A stretch of 64,000 nucleotides of DNA from an uncultured SAR116 cluster alpha proteobacterium (GTDB lineage Bacteria > Pseudomonadota > Alphaproteobacteria > Puniceispirillales > Marisalimonadaceae), in NCBI GenBank assembly GCA_902590245.1, contig CACIWG010000004.1:20655-84654 (forward strand). Direction: 5' to 3'. The notes beneath the pieces were generated by a model that made no database searches, had not been told where the DNA came from, and saw nothing but the letters and a program-made list of their open reading frames with translations. Both the position numbers and the translations under genes were made by a program. Below are positions 19,359-27,862 of the stretch, piece after piece. Positions within the stretch are counted from its first letter, which is position 1. The number at the start of each line of letters is the position of its first letter.

Positions 19359-20207
19359 GTGAATAAAAATAATTTTGAGTTAGACATAGATATTTTGAGC
19401 AATTTAATTCAGAATTTCGTTGAGATTTCAGTTTCTTATACCGGGCAAATAATTGGTGCTGCACTAATATTAATTCTTGGATTTTATTTAGCTGGTAAAC
19501 TTGGAAGAATAGTTAGAAATAATTTAGAAAAATTTAACAAACTAGATCCACTAATTGTTCCAATTATTGGTAATGTTGTTAGATATGGCATTATTGTACT
19601 GACAATCATTGCGGTACTTAATCAATTTGGTGTTCAAACAACTTCAATAATTGCGGTTTTAGGTGCTGCTGGTTTAGCTATTGGCCTAGCTTTACAAGGA
19701 ACGTTATCAAATGTCGCTGCTGGCGTTATGCTTTTATTGTTAAGACCATTCAAGAGTGGTGATTGGGTTGAAACTACAGATATTTCTGGAACAATTAAAG
19801 AAGTTGGATTATTTACAACTATTATTAATACTTTTGATAATGTTTTTGTATCAATCCCAAATTCAAGCATTTGGAATAATACAATAAAAAATCACTCTCA
19901 TTATGATACTAGAAGAATTGATGTTGATATTGGAATTCATTATGACACTGATCTTGAACTTGCATCTGAAACTCTCTTAAAACTAGCTGAAGATAAAAGA
20001 GTTTTAAGAAAACCAAAAGAACCACAATTTCTTGTTATGAGTTATGATGATAGTGCAATAACTGTGAGATTAAGATTATACGCAAGTACCAACGATTGGT
20101 ATAATTTATACACTGACTTGATGAGAAAATTAAAACCTTCACTTGATGAAGCAGGAATTGAAATTCCATATCCTCATAGAGTAATTAACAACCCTATCAA
20201 AAAATGA
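19359..20207 (+). CDS. mscS: Small-conductance mechanosensitive channel, MscS family
   Basis: 282 aa with three N-terminal hydrophobic helices (about 10-130). The third is the glycine/alanine-rich pore helix, AGLAIGLALQGTLSNVAAGV, and RPFKSGDWVE opens the cytoplasmic beta domain. MscS proteins release solutes on hypo-osmotic shock. The GTG start at 19359 is chosen because AGGGGA lies 5 nt upstream. The end overlaps the ChaC-like gene by 4 nt, so the two are translationally coupled. A TATAAT-like box lies in the leader, but no clear -35. Confidence 0.94.
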   Translation: MNKNNFELDIDILSNLIQNFVEISVSYTGQIIGAALILILGFYLAGKLGRIVRNNLEKFNKLDPLIVPIIGNVVRYGIIVLTIIAVLNQFGVQTTSIIAVLGAAGLAIGLALQGTLSNVAAGVMLLLLRPFKSGDWVETTDISGTIKEVGLFTTIINTFDNVFVSIPNSSIWNNTIKNHSHYDTRRIDVDIGIHYDTDLELASETLLKLAEDKRVLRKPKEPQFLVMSYDDSAITVRLRLYASTNDWYNLYTDLMRKLKPSLDEAGIEIPYPHRVINNPIKK

Positions 20208-20884
20208 AAACTACAAAAAAACTAAATGACGGAAAAATAAAACTCACAATAAGTAATATCAATGATGGATATATAAGAGAATTTATAAATAAAATTGAAG
20301 GAAGTGATAAAGTCTTATCAGATAAAGAACTTATTGAAGAAAGAAATAAAATTTTACCTTCTTCTATTCAAAATCTAAATTTATACGTTTTTGCATACGG
20401 ATCTTTATTATGGAACCCTACTATTGATTTTGAGAAACAAGTTTTAGGAAAAATATACGGATTTCATAGGAGTTTTTGTATGTTAACAAAACTAGGACGT
20501 GGATCATATGAAAATCCAGGCTTAATGTTAGGTCTGGATAAAGGTGGTTCATGTAAAGGTATATTGTTTAAATTAAATAAAAAAGACGCATTAAAAAATA
20601 TAGATATTCTTTTCAAAAGAGAAATGGTTACAAAAGCTTATGTACCAAAATTACTAAATGCTCACCTAAGAAATGGAAGAAGAGTTAAGGCAATAGCTTT
20701 TACAGTTGACAAAAATCATAAAAATTATTTTGGAGAAAAATGTTATTATAAAAAAATAAATTTAATATCAAAAGCATCAGGTTTTTTAGGAAGCTGTTCA
20801 GAATATTTAAAAAATACAGCAAAAAGTTTGCAGGAAGTAAATATTAGAGATAAAGAAATTTCAAACTTAATGAAAATTTTATAA
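20204..20884 (+). CDS. ChaC-like gamma-glutamylcyclotransferase
   Basis: 226 aa. The substrate loop FAYGSLLWNP (about residues 63-72) and GFHRSFCM are hallmarks of the ChaC family, which cleaves glutathione to 5-oxoproline and Cys-Gly. About 60 charged N-terminal residues precede the domain; many bacterial ChaC proteins have such a leader. It overlaps mscS by 4 nt (ATGA) and is followed 4 nt later by the CIA30 gene. Glutathione as substrate is from family knowledge; the link with the channel is positional. Confidence 0.86.
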   Translation: MKTTKKLNDGKIKLTISNINDGYIREFINKIEGSDKVLSDKELIEERNKILPSSIQNLNLYVFAYGSLLWNPTIDFEKQVLGKIYGFHRSFCMLTKLGRGSYENPGLMLGLDKGGSCKGILFKLNKKDALKNIDILFKREMVTKAYVPKLLNAHLRNGRRVKAIAFTVDKNHKNYFGEKCYYKKINLISKASGFLGSCSEYLKNTAKSLQEVNIRDKEISNLMKIL

Positions 20885-20888
20885 AATA

Positions 20889-21434
20889 ATGTATAAGAAT
20901 GTTCTTTTTATTATAGTTATTCTGTCTATGAGTTTTAAATCACATTCAGAAATTGTTTTTACAGATAAATTCACCACAAATACAAACTGGAAGATGATAA
21001 CAGATCAGGTTATGGGAGGTATTTCTCAAGGTCAATTTAATTACCAAAAAATAGGTGATGACAACGCGATAATTTTAACTGGAAGTGTATCTACAAAAAA
21101 TAATGGTGGTTTTATTCAAATAAGAAGAAATTTAAATAATGTTAACTTGAATAAAGTAAAAATAATAACGATTATTGCTAAAGGAAATTATGAGAAATAT
21201 TTTATACATTTGAGAACAACTTTTACTGTTTTACCGTGGCAATATTATCAGTCATCATTTGTGGTTAAAAATAATTTTAAAAGCTTTGTTTTACCATTAA
21301 GCGATTTCAAAAGATCTGGATATCTTTTACCAAAAATGATTAACCCTAACAATATTAAGTCAATTGCAATAGTAGCTTTCGGAAAAGACTATAATGCAGA
21401 ATTAATTGTTAAAGAAGTAAGTTTTGTAAAGTAA
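20889..21434 (+). CDS. Exported CIA30-domain protein
   Basis: 181 aa. Residues 1-21 form a signal peptide, with cleavage likely near SHS-EI. The rest is one CIA30 domain, a galactose-binding-like beta sandwich named after a mitochondrial complex I assembly factor; WKMITDQVMGGISQG and STKNNGGFIQIR are its conserved blocks. The bacterial exported forms have no proven function. It closes the mscS-chaC-CIA30 operon 4 nt after chaC and ends 13 nt before the convergent amidohydrolase. A complex I role is doubtful because the protein appears periplasmic. Confidence 0.82.
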   Translation: MYKNVLFIIVILSMSFKSHSEIVFTDKFTTNTNWKMITDQVMGGISQGQFNYQKIGDDNAIILTGSVSTKNNGGFIQIRRNLNNVNLNKVKIITIIAKGNYEKYFIHLRTTFTVLPWQYYQSSFVVKNNFKSFVLPLSDFKRSGYLLPKMINPNNIKSIAIVAFGKDYNAELIVKEVSFVK

Positions 21435-21447
21435 TTTTATAAAGTTA

Positions 21448-22707
21448 CTATATTATTTCATTAAAGTTATCTTTTAAGTCTAAAATACTTTTTAAAATCA
21501 CGTCAGAACCTTTTTGAATATTAATACTTTTTGTAAATTCCTCTGGGCAATGACTTATGCCATTTCGACATGGAATAAATATTATTGATGCTTTTGAAAC
21601 TTTTGCTAAATGAGCTGTATCATGTCCAGCTCCACTATCCATCAACATAAATGATAAGTTTAAGTCATTTGCTGATTTTTTTAAACTTTCATTTAAAGTT
21701 TTGTTCATTTCTGTGTAAGGAGAATTCATAAGATCTTGAAAATTAATTTTTAAATTTTCCAATTTTTTTAATTTTATAATTTCTTTGTTTAATTGATTAA
21801 AAAAAAAATCCCTTGATGTTTCATTTACAACTCGTAAATCAATTATGAATTCTACATCAGAAGGTATAATCGTCACATAATTTGGAGAGACTTCAATTTT
21901 CCCGACTGTTGCAACAAAATGTCTATTATCTTTTTGTGAGATTTCTTTTGCTAACTTATTGATAAATATTACCAATTTAGATGCCACAACTAGAGCATCT
22001 TTTCTATTTTCCATCAAAGTTGTCCCGCTATGTCCAGCTTGACCTTCAATTAAAATTTTATGTCTTGAGATGTTAGGCATCGATTCTACTACCCCAATAT
22101 CAATTCCTTTATTTTCTAGAGTAGTCCCTTGTTCTATGTGAAGTTCAAAACATGCTAAAACATTTTGAAATTGATTTGATAATTTATCAATCTTTTTAGT
22201 ATTACCTCCAATTCTATCAATTTCATCTTTTAACATTATTCCTTTAGAATTTTTACTATTAAGCATTTTTTCACTTAAAGCACCACATATTCCCCTAGAA
22301 CCAATACAAGACATGTTCCAATCATTGAGTTCTTCACCTAAATAATCATAAATTTCAATGTCAAAGGGTAAATCTATATTTTTATCTGACAAAAATTTTA
22401 TGATAGCAAGACCCGAAATAACTCCTGCAATTCCATCATACTTTCCACCATAAGCTACTGTATCTATATGAGATCCAATTAATATTTTTTTAGAGGCATT
22501 AGTACTTGATTTGTAGATACCAACTAAATTACCTGCATCATCTACTTTAGTAATTAAATTAAGTTCTTTAAATTTTTGAGTTAACCAAGCCCTACCTTGA
22601 ATGAATTCTTCACTAAAAACTAATCGTGTAAAAGGTCTATCTTTTTCTGTGCAGCTTGCTAACTGAGAAATACATTCATCAATGAAATTTAGATCAACGA
22701 AATTCAT
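21448..22707 (-). CDS. M20-family N-carbamoyl-amino-acid / allantoate amidohydrolase
   Basis: 419 aa, the length of the HyuC/AllC group. Metal ligands appear in GSHIDTVAYGGKYDG (His and Asp), YLGEELN and CFELHIEQG, and the late GAGHDTAHLAK supplies the last histidine. The HIEQG block separates these enzymes from M20 peptidases. They hydrolyse N-carbamoyl-L-amino acids, beta-ureidopropionate or allantoate, releasing ammonia and CO2. Substrate cannot be fixed: no hydantoinase or purine genes lie beside it. It is monocistronic, convergent with the CIA30 gene, and its start is 34 nt from the tRNA 3' end. Confidence 0.88.
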   Translation of the reverse strand: MNFVDLNFIDECISQLASCTEKDRPFTRLVFSEEFIQGRAWLTQKFKELNLITKVDDAGNLVGIYKSSTNASKKILIGSHIDTVAYGGKYDGIAGVISGLAIIKFLSDKNIDLPFDIEIYDYLGEELNDWNMSCIGSRGICGALSEKMLNSKNSKGIMLKDEIDRIGGNTKKIDKLSNQFQNVLACFELHIEQGTTLENKGIDIGVVESMPNISRHKILIEGQAGHSGTTLMENRKDALVVASKLVIFINKLAKEISQKDNRHFVATVGKIEVSPNYVTIIPSDVEFIIDLRVVNETSRDFFFNQLNKEIIKLKKLENLKINFQDLMNSPYTEMNKTLNESLKKSANDLNLSFMLMDSGAGHDTAHLAKVSKASIIFIPCRNGISHCPEEFTKSINIQKGSDVILKSILDLKDNFNEII

Positions 22708-22741
22708 ATTAAAAAAATTAATGTTAGTTTAATTTAGTTTT

Positions 22742-22826
22742 TGGTAGGGATACCCGGAATCGAACCGGGAAGCCTTTCGGCACTGGTTTTTGAGACCAGC
22801 GTGTTTACCTATTTCACCATATCCCC
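22742..22826 (-). tRNA. tRNA-Leu (anticodon CAA)
   Basis: An 85-nt cloverleaf read on the minus strand, with CCA encoded. Acceptor GGGGATA pairs with TATCCCT, so the first pair is G-U. The D stem is GTG/CAC. The anticodon stem CTGGT/ACCAG encloses CTCAAAA, giving anticodon CAA, which reads UUG. A class II variable arm GCC-GAAA-GGC and T arm CCCGG-TTCGATT-CCGGG complete it. It fills the longest gap of the window (22708-22872). Confidence 0.96.
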
Positions 22827-22872
22827 AAACAAAATTCTTTAATTAGTGTTATATTAGTATAATTATATTAAT

Positions 22873-23469
22873 GTGAAAACTAAAATTAAAATATTAGACA
22901 TCTCTTTTTTTGAAAAATTAATTGAAAAATCTAAATCAAGGTATGCAAGGACATTGCTCTATTTTGTTTCCTTTATTGAAGCTATTTTTTTTCCCATTCC
23001 GGTTGATCCTTTATTAGCAATTTTAGTTTTAAATAATAAAGAAAAATATATTCAATTAACTATTTTTTGTACATTAGCTTCTGTACTCGGCGGAATAATT
23101 GGTTGGTTTTTAGGATATATAGTAGGAGAAGAAATTGAAGAACTGTTTACTGTCATTCCATGGATAAAAAATGATAGTTTTGATGCTGTAAAAGCTGCTT
23201 TTGATGAAAACGGTATTTTAATTATATTTTTAGGAGCATTTACACCTTTGCCATTTAAAATCATTTCAGTAATTAGTGGAGTTTTTCATGTTAACATTTT
23301 AGCTTTTTTTATTATGTCTTTAATTGGAAGAGGATTAAGATTTTATTTGGTCAGTTTGATTGTTAAAAATTTTGGTGATAGAGGTATTTATCTTTTAAAG
23401 AAACACACTTTTATACTTACATCTTTAACCGGATTAATTCTTATTCTATTATATGTACTATTTATTTGA
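22873..23469 (+). CDS. yqaA: YqaA/DedA-family membrane protein (VTT domain)
   Basis: 198 aa inner-membrane protein with several hydrophobic helices. SFIEAIFFPIPVDPLL and GAFTPLPFKIISVISGVF are the two re-entrant, proline-containing blocks of the VTT/DedA group. YqaA-type members have no settled function; the wider family includes undecaprenyl-phosphate and phospholipid flippases. The GTG start at 22873 is the only one near the expected N-terminus. It overlaps dsbB by 4 nt. The order yqaA-dsbB-coq7 recurs in alphaproteobacteria. Confidence 0.88.
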   Translation: MKTKIKILDISFFEKLIEKSKSRYARTLLYFVSFIEAIFFPIPVDPLLAILVLNNKEKYIQLTIFCTLASVLGGIIGWFLGYIVGEEIEELFTVIPWIKNDSFDAVKAAFDENGILIIFLGAFTPLPFKIISVISGVFHVNILAFFIMSLIGRGLRFYLVSLIVKNFGDRGIYLLKKHTFILTSLTGLILILLYVLFI

Positions 23470-23966
23470 AAATGAAAACTATATCTAATAACTTAACCGC
23501 AATATTATCTTCATGTCTATCTTTAGCTTTACTTATTGGTGCATTTTTTTTAGAAATTTATCTTTCTCTTATACCTTGTGATTTATGTATTAAACAAAGG
23601 ATAGTTCACGTATCTATTTTAATTTTAAGTTTAATTCTACTAGTTTTCCCCATATATACATTTTCTAAATTGAAGTTCACTATGTTAACAATTTTAAATT
23701 TACTTTGGTTAGGTAGTTCTTCTTTAGCTTTTTATCACTTTGGTATTGAAAATAAACTTTGGCAAGGGTTTTCAGAATGTAGCTCAAATTTAACATTTAA
23801 TGAAAATACTTTAGAACAATTATTATCAAAAAGTCCTATTAGATGTGACGAAACACAATTTGAACTGCTTAATATTAGTTTAGCTGGATGGAATGGAATT
23901 TTATCTGTAATTATCTTTATTATTTTATCATACCTATTATATAAAAATTATAAGGAGGCAAGATGA
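23466..23966 (+). CDS. dsbB: Disulfide bond formation protein DsbB
   Basis: 166 aa with four hydrophobic helices. The first periplasmic redox pair is CDLC, after IPCD, and continues IKQR, typical of DsbB. A second cysteine pair lies in the larger loop (GFSECSS and IRCDE). DsbB reoxidises DsbA and passes electrons to ubiquinone, which fits its place before the ubiquinone gene coq7. It overlaps both neighbours by 4 nt. DsbA is not in the window. Confidence 0.92.
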   Translation: MKMKTISNNLTAILSSCLSLALLIGAFFLEIYLSLIPCDLCIKQRIVHVSILILSLILLVFPIYTFSKLKFTMLTILNLLWLGSSSLAFYHFGIENKLWQGFSECSSNLTFNENTLEQLLSKSPIRCDETQFELLNISLAGWNGILSVIIFIILSYLLYKNYKEAR

Positions 23967-24475
23967 AGAATAAAATAGATAAAATTTTACGTGTTGATCA
24001 TGCTGGTGAAGTTGGTGCAGCCAAAATATATGAGGGTCAATTAAAGGTATTAGGAAAAACTGACGTTGGTCCAATGATAAAACATATGAAAGATCAGGAA
24101 AAAGAACATCTAGACACCTTTCATTACCTTTTAAATAAACATGAAGTTAGACCAACTATAATGTTACCAATTTGGAACCTTGCTGGGTACGGATTAGGTG
24201 TGATTTCTGCAGCAATGGGCAAAAAAGCTGCAATGGCCTGTACAATTGCTGTTGAAGAAGTAATTGGGAAACATTATGAAAGACAAGCAAATCAATTAAC
24301 AGAAAAAAAATATCAAAATCTTAAAAAAAAGCTTCTTAAGTTTAGAGATGACGAATTGGAACACAAGGACATTGCAATTGAACATGATGGACAAGAAACT
24401 CCTGGATATAAACTTTTAAAATTTGTTGTTCAATCTGGATGTAAAGCAGCAATTAAAATTTCAGAAAAGATTTAA
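23963..24475 (+). CDS. coq7: Demethoxyubiquinone hydroxylase, COQ7 type
   Basis: 170 aa di-iron enzyme that performs a late ring hydroxylation in ubiquinone synthesis. The start RVDHAGEVGAAKIYEGQL is nearly invariant in the family. Iron ligands are in E-G-A-A-K-I-Y-E, QEKEHLDTF, EEVIGKHYERQ and DELEHKDIAIEHDG. A GGAGG site lies just before the ATG. Its TAA shares a TTAA with the stop of the convergent HNH gene. The protein replaces UbiF in many alphaproteobacteria. Confidence 0.96.
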   Translation: MKNKIDKILRVDHAGEVGAAKIYEGQLKVLGKTDVGPMIKHMKDQEKEHLDTFHYLLNKHEVRPTIMLPIWNLAGYGLGVISAAMGKKAAMACTIAVEEVIGKHYERQANQLTEKKYQNLKKKLLKFRDDELEHKDIAIEHDGQETPGYKLLKFVVQSGCKAAIKISEKI

Positions 24476-25026
24476 TTTTTTATAAGTTCAGTATCCCAAT
24501 ACAAGAAATCCATCCAAGTTTCATGTAAAAAATTTGGTGGAAATAATCTACCATTATTCTTTAATACAGTTTCAGATGGGATATATGGCTGAATCTTTAA
24601 TTTTAATCCAGAATTCTTCAGAGATTTATTTGCTTTTTTAAAATTACAACTTCTACAAGCTGAAACTACATTCATCCAATTAGTTTTTCCTCCATGTGAT
24701 CTAGGTATTATGTGATCAAAAGTTAAATCTTTAATTTTTTTCTTAATTCCACAATATTGACATGTACATTTGTCTCTTAAAAATACGTTGAACCTTGTAA
24801 AAGCCGGATCTTTTTTTGCTGAAATATATTCCTTCAAAGCGATTACACTAGGTAACTTAAGAGAAAATGTTGGGGAATTTATAACTTGATCATATTCTGC
24901 AACAATATCAACTCTTTTCAAAAAAACTGCCTTTACAGAATCTTGCCATGACCATAAAGAAAGTGGATAATAACTTAATGGTTGGTAATCTGCGTTTAAT
25001 ACAAGAGTAGGTGAGAAATTAAGCAT
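24472..25026 (-). CDS. HNH endonuclease-domain protein
   Basis: 184 aa from the ATG at 25026; a TTG at 25050 would add eight residues. The opening LVLNADYQPLSYYPLSLWSW is typical of a chromosomal HNH family conserved across alphaproteobacteria. The HNH core has two zinc pairs (CQYC and CRSC) around FDHIIPRSHGG. It stands alone, without a methylase, phage or toxin gene, so a restriction role is not supported; repair or housekeeping nuclease work is a guess. It shares its stop TTAA with coq7. Confidence 0.88.
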   Translation of the reverse strand: MLNFSPTLVLNADYQPLSYYPLSLWSWQDSVKAVFLKRVDIVAEYDQVINSPTFSLKLPSVIALKEYISAKKDPAFTRFNVFLRDKCTCQYCGIKKKIKDLTFDHIIPRSHGGKTNWMNVVSACRSCNFKKANKSLKNSGLKLKIQPYIPSETVLKNNGRLFPPNFLHETWMDFLYWDTELIKN

Positions 25027-25095
25027 AATTGTACTTAATCTTAAAAGCAAATTTTCAGTCTTTACAACAATTATTTTAGTTTTGTTAAATCTATT

Positions 25096-25758
25096 TTAGA
25101 ATTTGACTATTTTTTTTACAAACTCCATTCCAGCAGAAATACCATCTGGGTCTATGCCATGTCCTAATCCTGGCCTGTTAACTGCTTTAACTTCAAATCC
25201 AATTTCAGTAAGTAATTTTTTTGCGTTTTCTAGAGAATTAAATGGAACAATATCATCTTCTTCTCCGTGAACTAATAAAACTGGTGTTGAAGAATTTTTA
25301 TGTATATTTTTATCAATTAAATGCTTTGAAGCATCAATGTTTTCTTGAGAAGTTCCTCCCGAATAACCAATAATTCCTAAAAAATTGTACTTACTTAATA
25401 ATAAACTTTGGATGCTCATCATTGCTCCTTGTGAAAAACCAATTAATAAGACATTTTCAAATTTTAAATTTTCTTTGTCACATTCTTGTTTTATTAAAGT
25501 TAATAATTCATAAGATGCATTTATTGCACCATTTGGGATTTCTTCTATAGAAAACCATTCTTTACCTGTTGGTGACATTTTGCAATCAAAAGGAGCATCA
25601 GGAGAGATAAATTTTGCGTTAGGTAAAACCATTGAGAATGGTGATGAAAGATCTATAAGATCTGCACCATCAGCACCATATCCATGCAGCAAAAAAACTA
25701 TTTGTTTAGGAGATATATCTATAATTGGTGATTTCGTATGAATTTTTCTTTCTTGCAT
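25096..25758 (-). CDS. Phospholipase/carboxylesterase family hydrolase
   Basis: 220 aa alpha/beta hydrolase of the Abhydrolase_2 group. The oxyanion turn is LHGYGADGADL (about 29-39), the nucleophile serine sits in GFSQGAMM, the aspartate in HGEEDDIVPF and the histidine in LGHGIDPDG. Relatives hydrolyse short-chain esters or lysophospholipids; the true substrate is unknown. It is monocistronic, 69 nt before the HNH start, and diverges from moaA over 81 nt in which I see no clear promoter. Confidence 0.88.
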   Translation of the reverse strand: MQERKIHTKSPIIDISPKQIVFLLHGYGADGADLIDLSSPFSMVLPNAKFISPDAPFDCKMSPTGKEWFSIEEIPNGAINASYELLTLIKQECDKENLKFENVLLIGFSQGAMMSIQSLLLSKYNFLGIIGYSGGTSQENIDASKHLIDKNIHKNSSTPVLLVHGEEDDIVPFNSLENAKKLLTEIGFEVKAVNRPGLGHGIDPDGISAGMEFVKKIVKF

Positions 25759-25839
25759 ATTTAATTATTTGTATAGTTATAATATTAATAGTTTATCGAG
25801 TTAGATTAAATTATTTTTTTGTTAATTAAAGGATAAATT

Positions 25840-26838
25840 GTGTCAAATCAATTAATTGATCCATTTGGAAGAGTAATAAATTATTTGAGGGTGTCAGTAA
25901 CTGATAGGTGTGATTTTAGATGTACTTACTGTATGTCTGAAAATATGACTTTTCTACCCAAAAAAGATATTCTCTCTTTAGAAGAATTAGAAACTATCTG
26001 TAACGTATTTATAAAACTTGGAACAAGAAAAATTAGACTTACTGGTGGTGAACCATTAGTTAGAAAAGGAATATTAAATTTAATCCAAAAATTAGGGAAA
26101 AAAATTGGTAGTGGTTTAGATGAATTGACTATAACAACTAACGGAAGTCAATTGGAAAAATACGCAGAATTTTTAAAAGAAAATGGAGTGAACAGAGTAA
26201 ATGTCTCACTTGATCATTTAGATGCTGGTAAATTTAGAGAAATTACTAGATGGGGAGATTTAAACAAAGTATTAGCTGGAATTAAAAAAGCAAAAAGTGT
26301 TGGAATTAAAGTTAAAATTAATACAGTTGCTCTTAAAGATTTTAATGAAAATAATATTCTAGAAATGATAGAATGGTGTTCTTCAAATGAATGTGACATG
26401 ACATTAATAGAAGTAATGCCAATGGGAGACATTGGAAGTGAAAATAGATTTAATCAATATTTGCCATTATCAGAAGTAAAGGAAACACTATCTAAATCAT
26501 TTGTATTAACAAATATCCCTAAAAAAACTGGTGGCCCAGCTAAGTATTACAAAATAGAAGGTAAAAAAATTGATTTAGGATTTATAACGCCATTAACTCA
26601 TAATTTCTGTGAAAGTTGTAATAGAGTAAGATTAACATGTACTGGAATTTTATATATGTGTTTGGGTCAAGATGATAATGTGAACTTAAAAGATATTTTA
26701 AGAAATAAAGGCTCCTCCTATCTAGAGAAAAGTCTTTTAAATGCTATTTCACAAAAACCTAAAGGACATGACTTCAATATCTCCAAAACTGGAATTAATA
26801 TATCCTCTAATAGACATATGTCCGTAACTGGCGGTTAA
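25840..26838 (+). CDS. moaA: GTP 3',8-cyclase (molybdenum cofactor synthesis)
   Basis: 332 aa radical-SAM enzyme that starts molybdopterin synthesis from GTP. The N-terminal cluster is C24-X3-C28-X2-C31 (DRCDFRCTYC). The second cluster cysteines lie in FCESCNRVRLTC, and the protein ends in the GG tail that MoaA requires. The GTG start is supported by AAAGGA 8 nt upstream. MoaC, MoaB and MoaE are not near. xdhC and a MobA-like gene 6 kb away also serve molybdoenzymes. Confidence 0.96.
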   Translation: MSNQLIDPFGRVINYLRVSVTDRCDFRCTYCMSENMTFLPKKDILSLEELETICNVFIKLGTRKIRLTGGEPLVRKGILNLIQKLGKKIGSGLDELTITTNGSQLEKYAEFLKENGVNRVNVSLDHLDAGKFREITRWGDLNKVLAGIKKAKSVGIKVKINTVALKDFNENNILEMIEWCSSNECDMTLIEVMPMGDIGSENRFNQYLPLSEVKETLSKSFVLTNIPKKTGGPAKYYKIEGKKIDLGFITPLTHNFCESCNRVRLTCTGILYMCLGQDDNVNLKDILRNKGSSYLEKSLLNAISQKPKGHDFNISKTGINISSNRHMSVTGG

Positions 26839-26851
26839 AAGTAAAACTTAA

Positions 26852-27862
26852 ATGAAGAATTTAATTACAGATATTGAAGGAATTTTAGTTGGTTGTGCAG
26901 AAGACCATAAGTTTTCTACCGGTGTAACTGTATTATCTGGGCCACGCCCGTTCACAGCAGTGGTAGATGTTAGAGGTGGTGGAGCTGGAACAAGAGAAAC
27001 TGAAATTCTTAAACTAGAAAGTTCTATTGGAAGAATTGATGCGATTGTTTTATCAGGAGGATCAGCTTTTGGACTTGATGCAAGTTCTGAGGTTCAAAAA
27101 CTTTTACTTGAAGAAGGTAAAGGCTATAAAGTTAAAAATCATTCTATACCCTTAGTTTCCTCCGCTGTCATTTTTGATTTAATACAAACAAATAATTTTT
27201 GGGAAAATAATGTATCAATTTGGAGAGTTTTAGCTAATAAAGCATATAAAAATCTGTCAGAGGATTTCTTACTTGGATCTAAAGGCGCAGGTTATGGAGC
27301 AAATACTGGTACTGTAAAAGGTGGACAAGGTTCAGCGTCTAGTGAAATAAAGTTAAGTAATGGAAAAAAAATCAAAGTTGGATCTTTAGTTGTTAATAAT
27401 GCTGTTGGAAACCCTCTTTTAAATGATGGTCCAAATTTCTTGTCTGGTCATCTTGAGATAAATAATGAATTTGGTGGATTGCCTCCAACTAAAGAGAAAT
27501 ATGATGGTAAGATAAGAGCAAAAAGAATTTCAAATGATTTTGAACAACTAAATACTGTTATCGGAATTGTTGCTACAAATGCTCCATTAAACAGAATACA
27601 GCTTAAAAGATTGTCAATAATGTGTCATGGTTCCATATCAAGATCAATACACCCTTCTCATACACCGATGGATGGAGATACTATATTTGCAATTTCTACT
27701 TCAGATAAAAGTTGTTATGTTTCTGAAGAAATTAATAAGTTAGATCTAACTGTTATCAATACAGTAGCGTCCGACACCTTTTCAAGAGCTTGCAACCGAG
27801 CAATTTTTGAAGCTGAAAATATAGGTGGAAAACCTTCTTGGAAAGATTTATTTAAAAATTAA
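26852..27862 (+). CDS. P1-family (DmpA-like) aminopeptidase
   Basis: 336 aa, a little under DmpA (about 375 aa). Family blocks are DVRGGGAGTRET, LSGGSAFGLDASS, GAGYGANTGTVKGGQGSAS and, near the C-terminus, VASDTFSRA. These enzymes self-cleave before a catalytic Ser/Thr and hydrolyse L- or D-amino-terminal peptides or beta-peptides. The cleavage residue is not certain from sequence. It follows moaA by 13 nt but is unrelated in function. Its stop shares TTAA with the convergent pssA. Confidence 0.86.
   Translation: MKNLITDIEGILVGCAEDHKFSTGVTVLSGPRPFTAVVDVRGGGAGTRETEILKLESSIGRIDAIVLSGGSAFGLDASSEVQKLLLEEGKGYKVKNHSIPLVSSAVIFDLIQTNNFWENNVSIWRVLANKAYKNLSEDFLLGSKGAGYGANTGTVKGGQGSASSEIKLSNGKKIKVGSLVVNNAVGNPLLNDGPNFLSGHLEINNEFGGLPPTKEKYDGKIRAKRISNDFEQLNTVIGIVATNAPLNRIQLKRLSIMCHGSISRSIHPSHTPMDGDTIFAISTSDKSCYVSEEINKLDLTVINTVASDTFSRACNRAIFEAENIGGKPSWKDLFKN

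Noticed and set aside
24472..25026. HNH endonuclease as part of a defence or restriction system
   Set aside because: It stands alone beside coq7 with no methylase, helicase or phage gene, and its N-terminus matches a common chromosomal alphaproteobacterial family.
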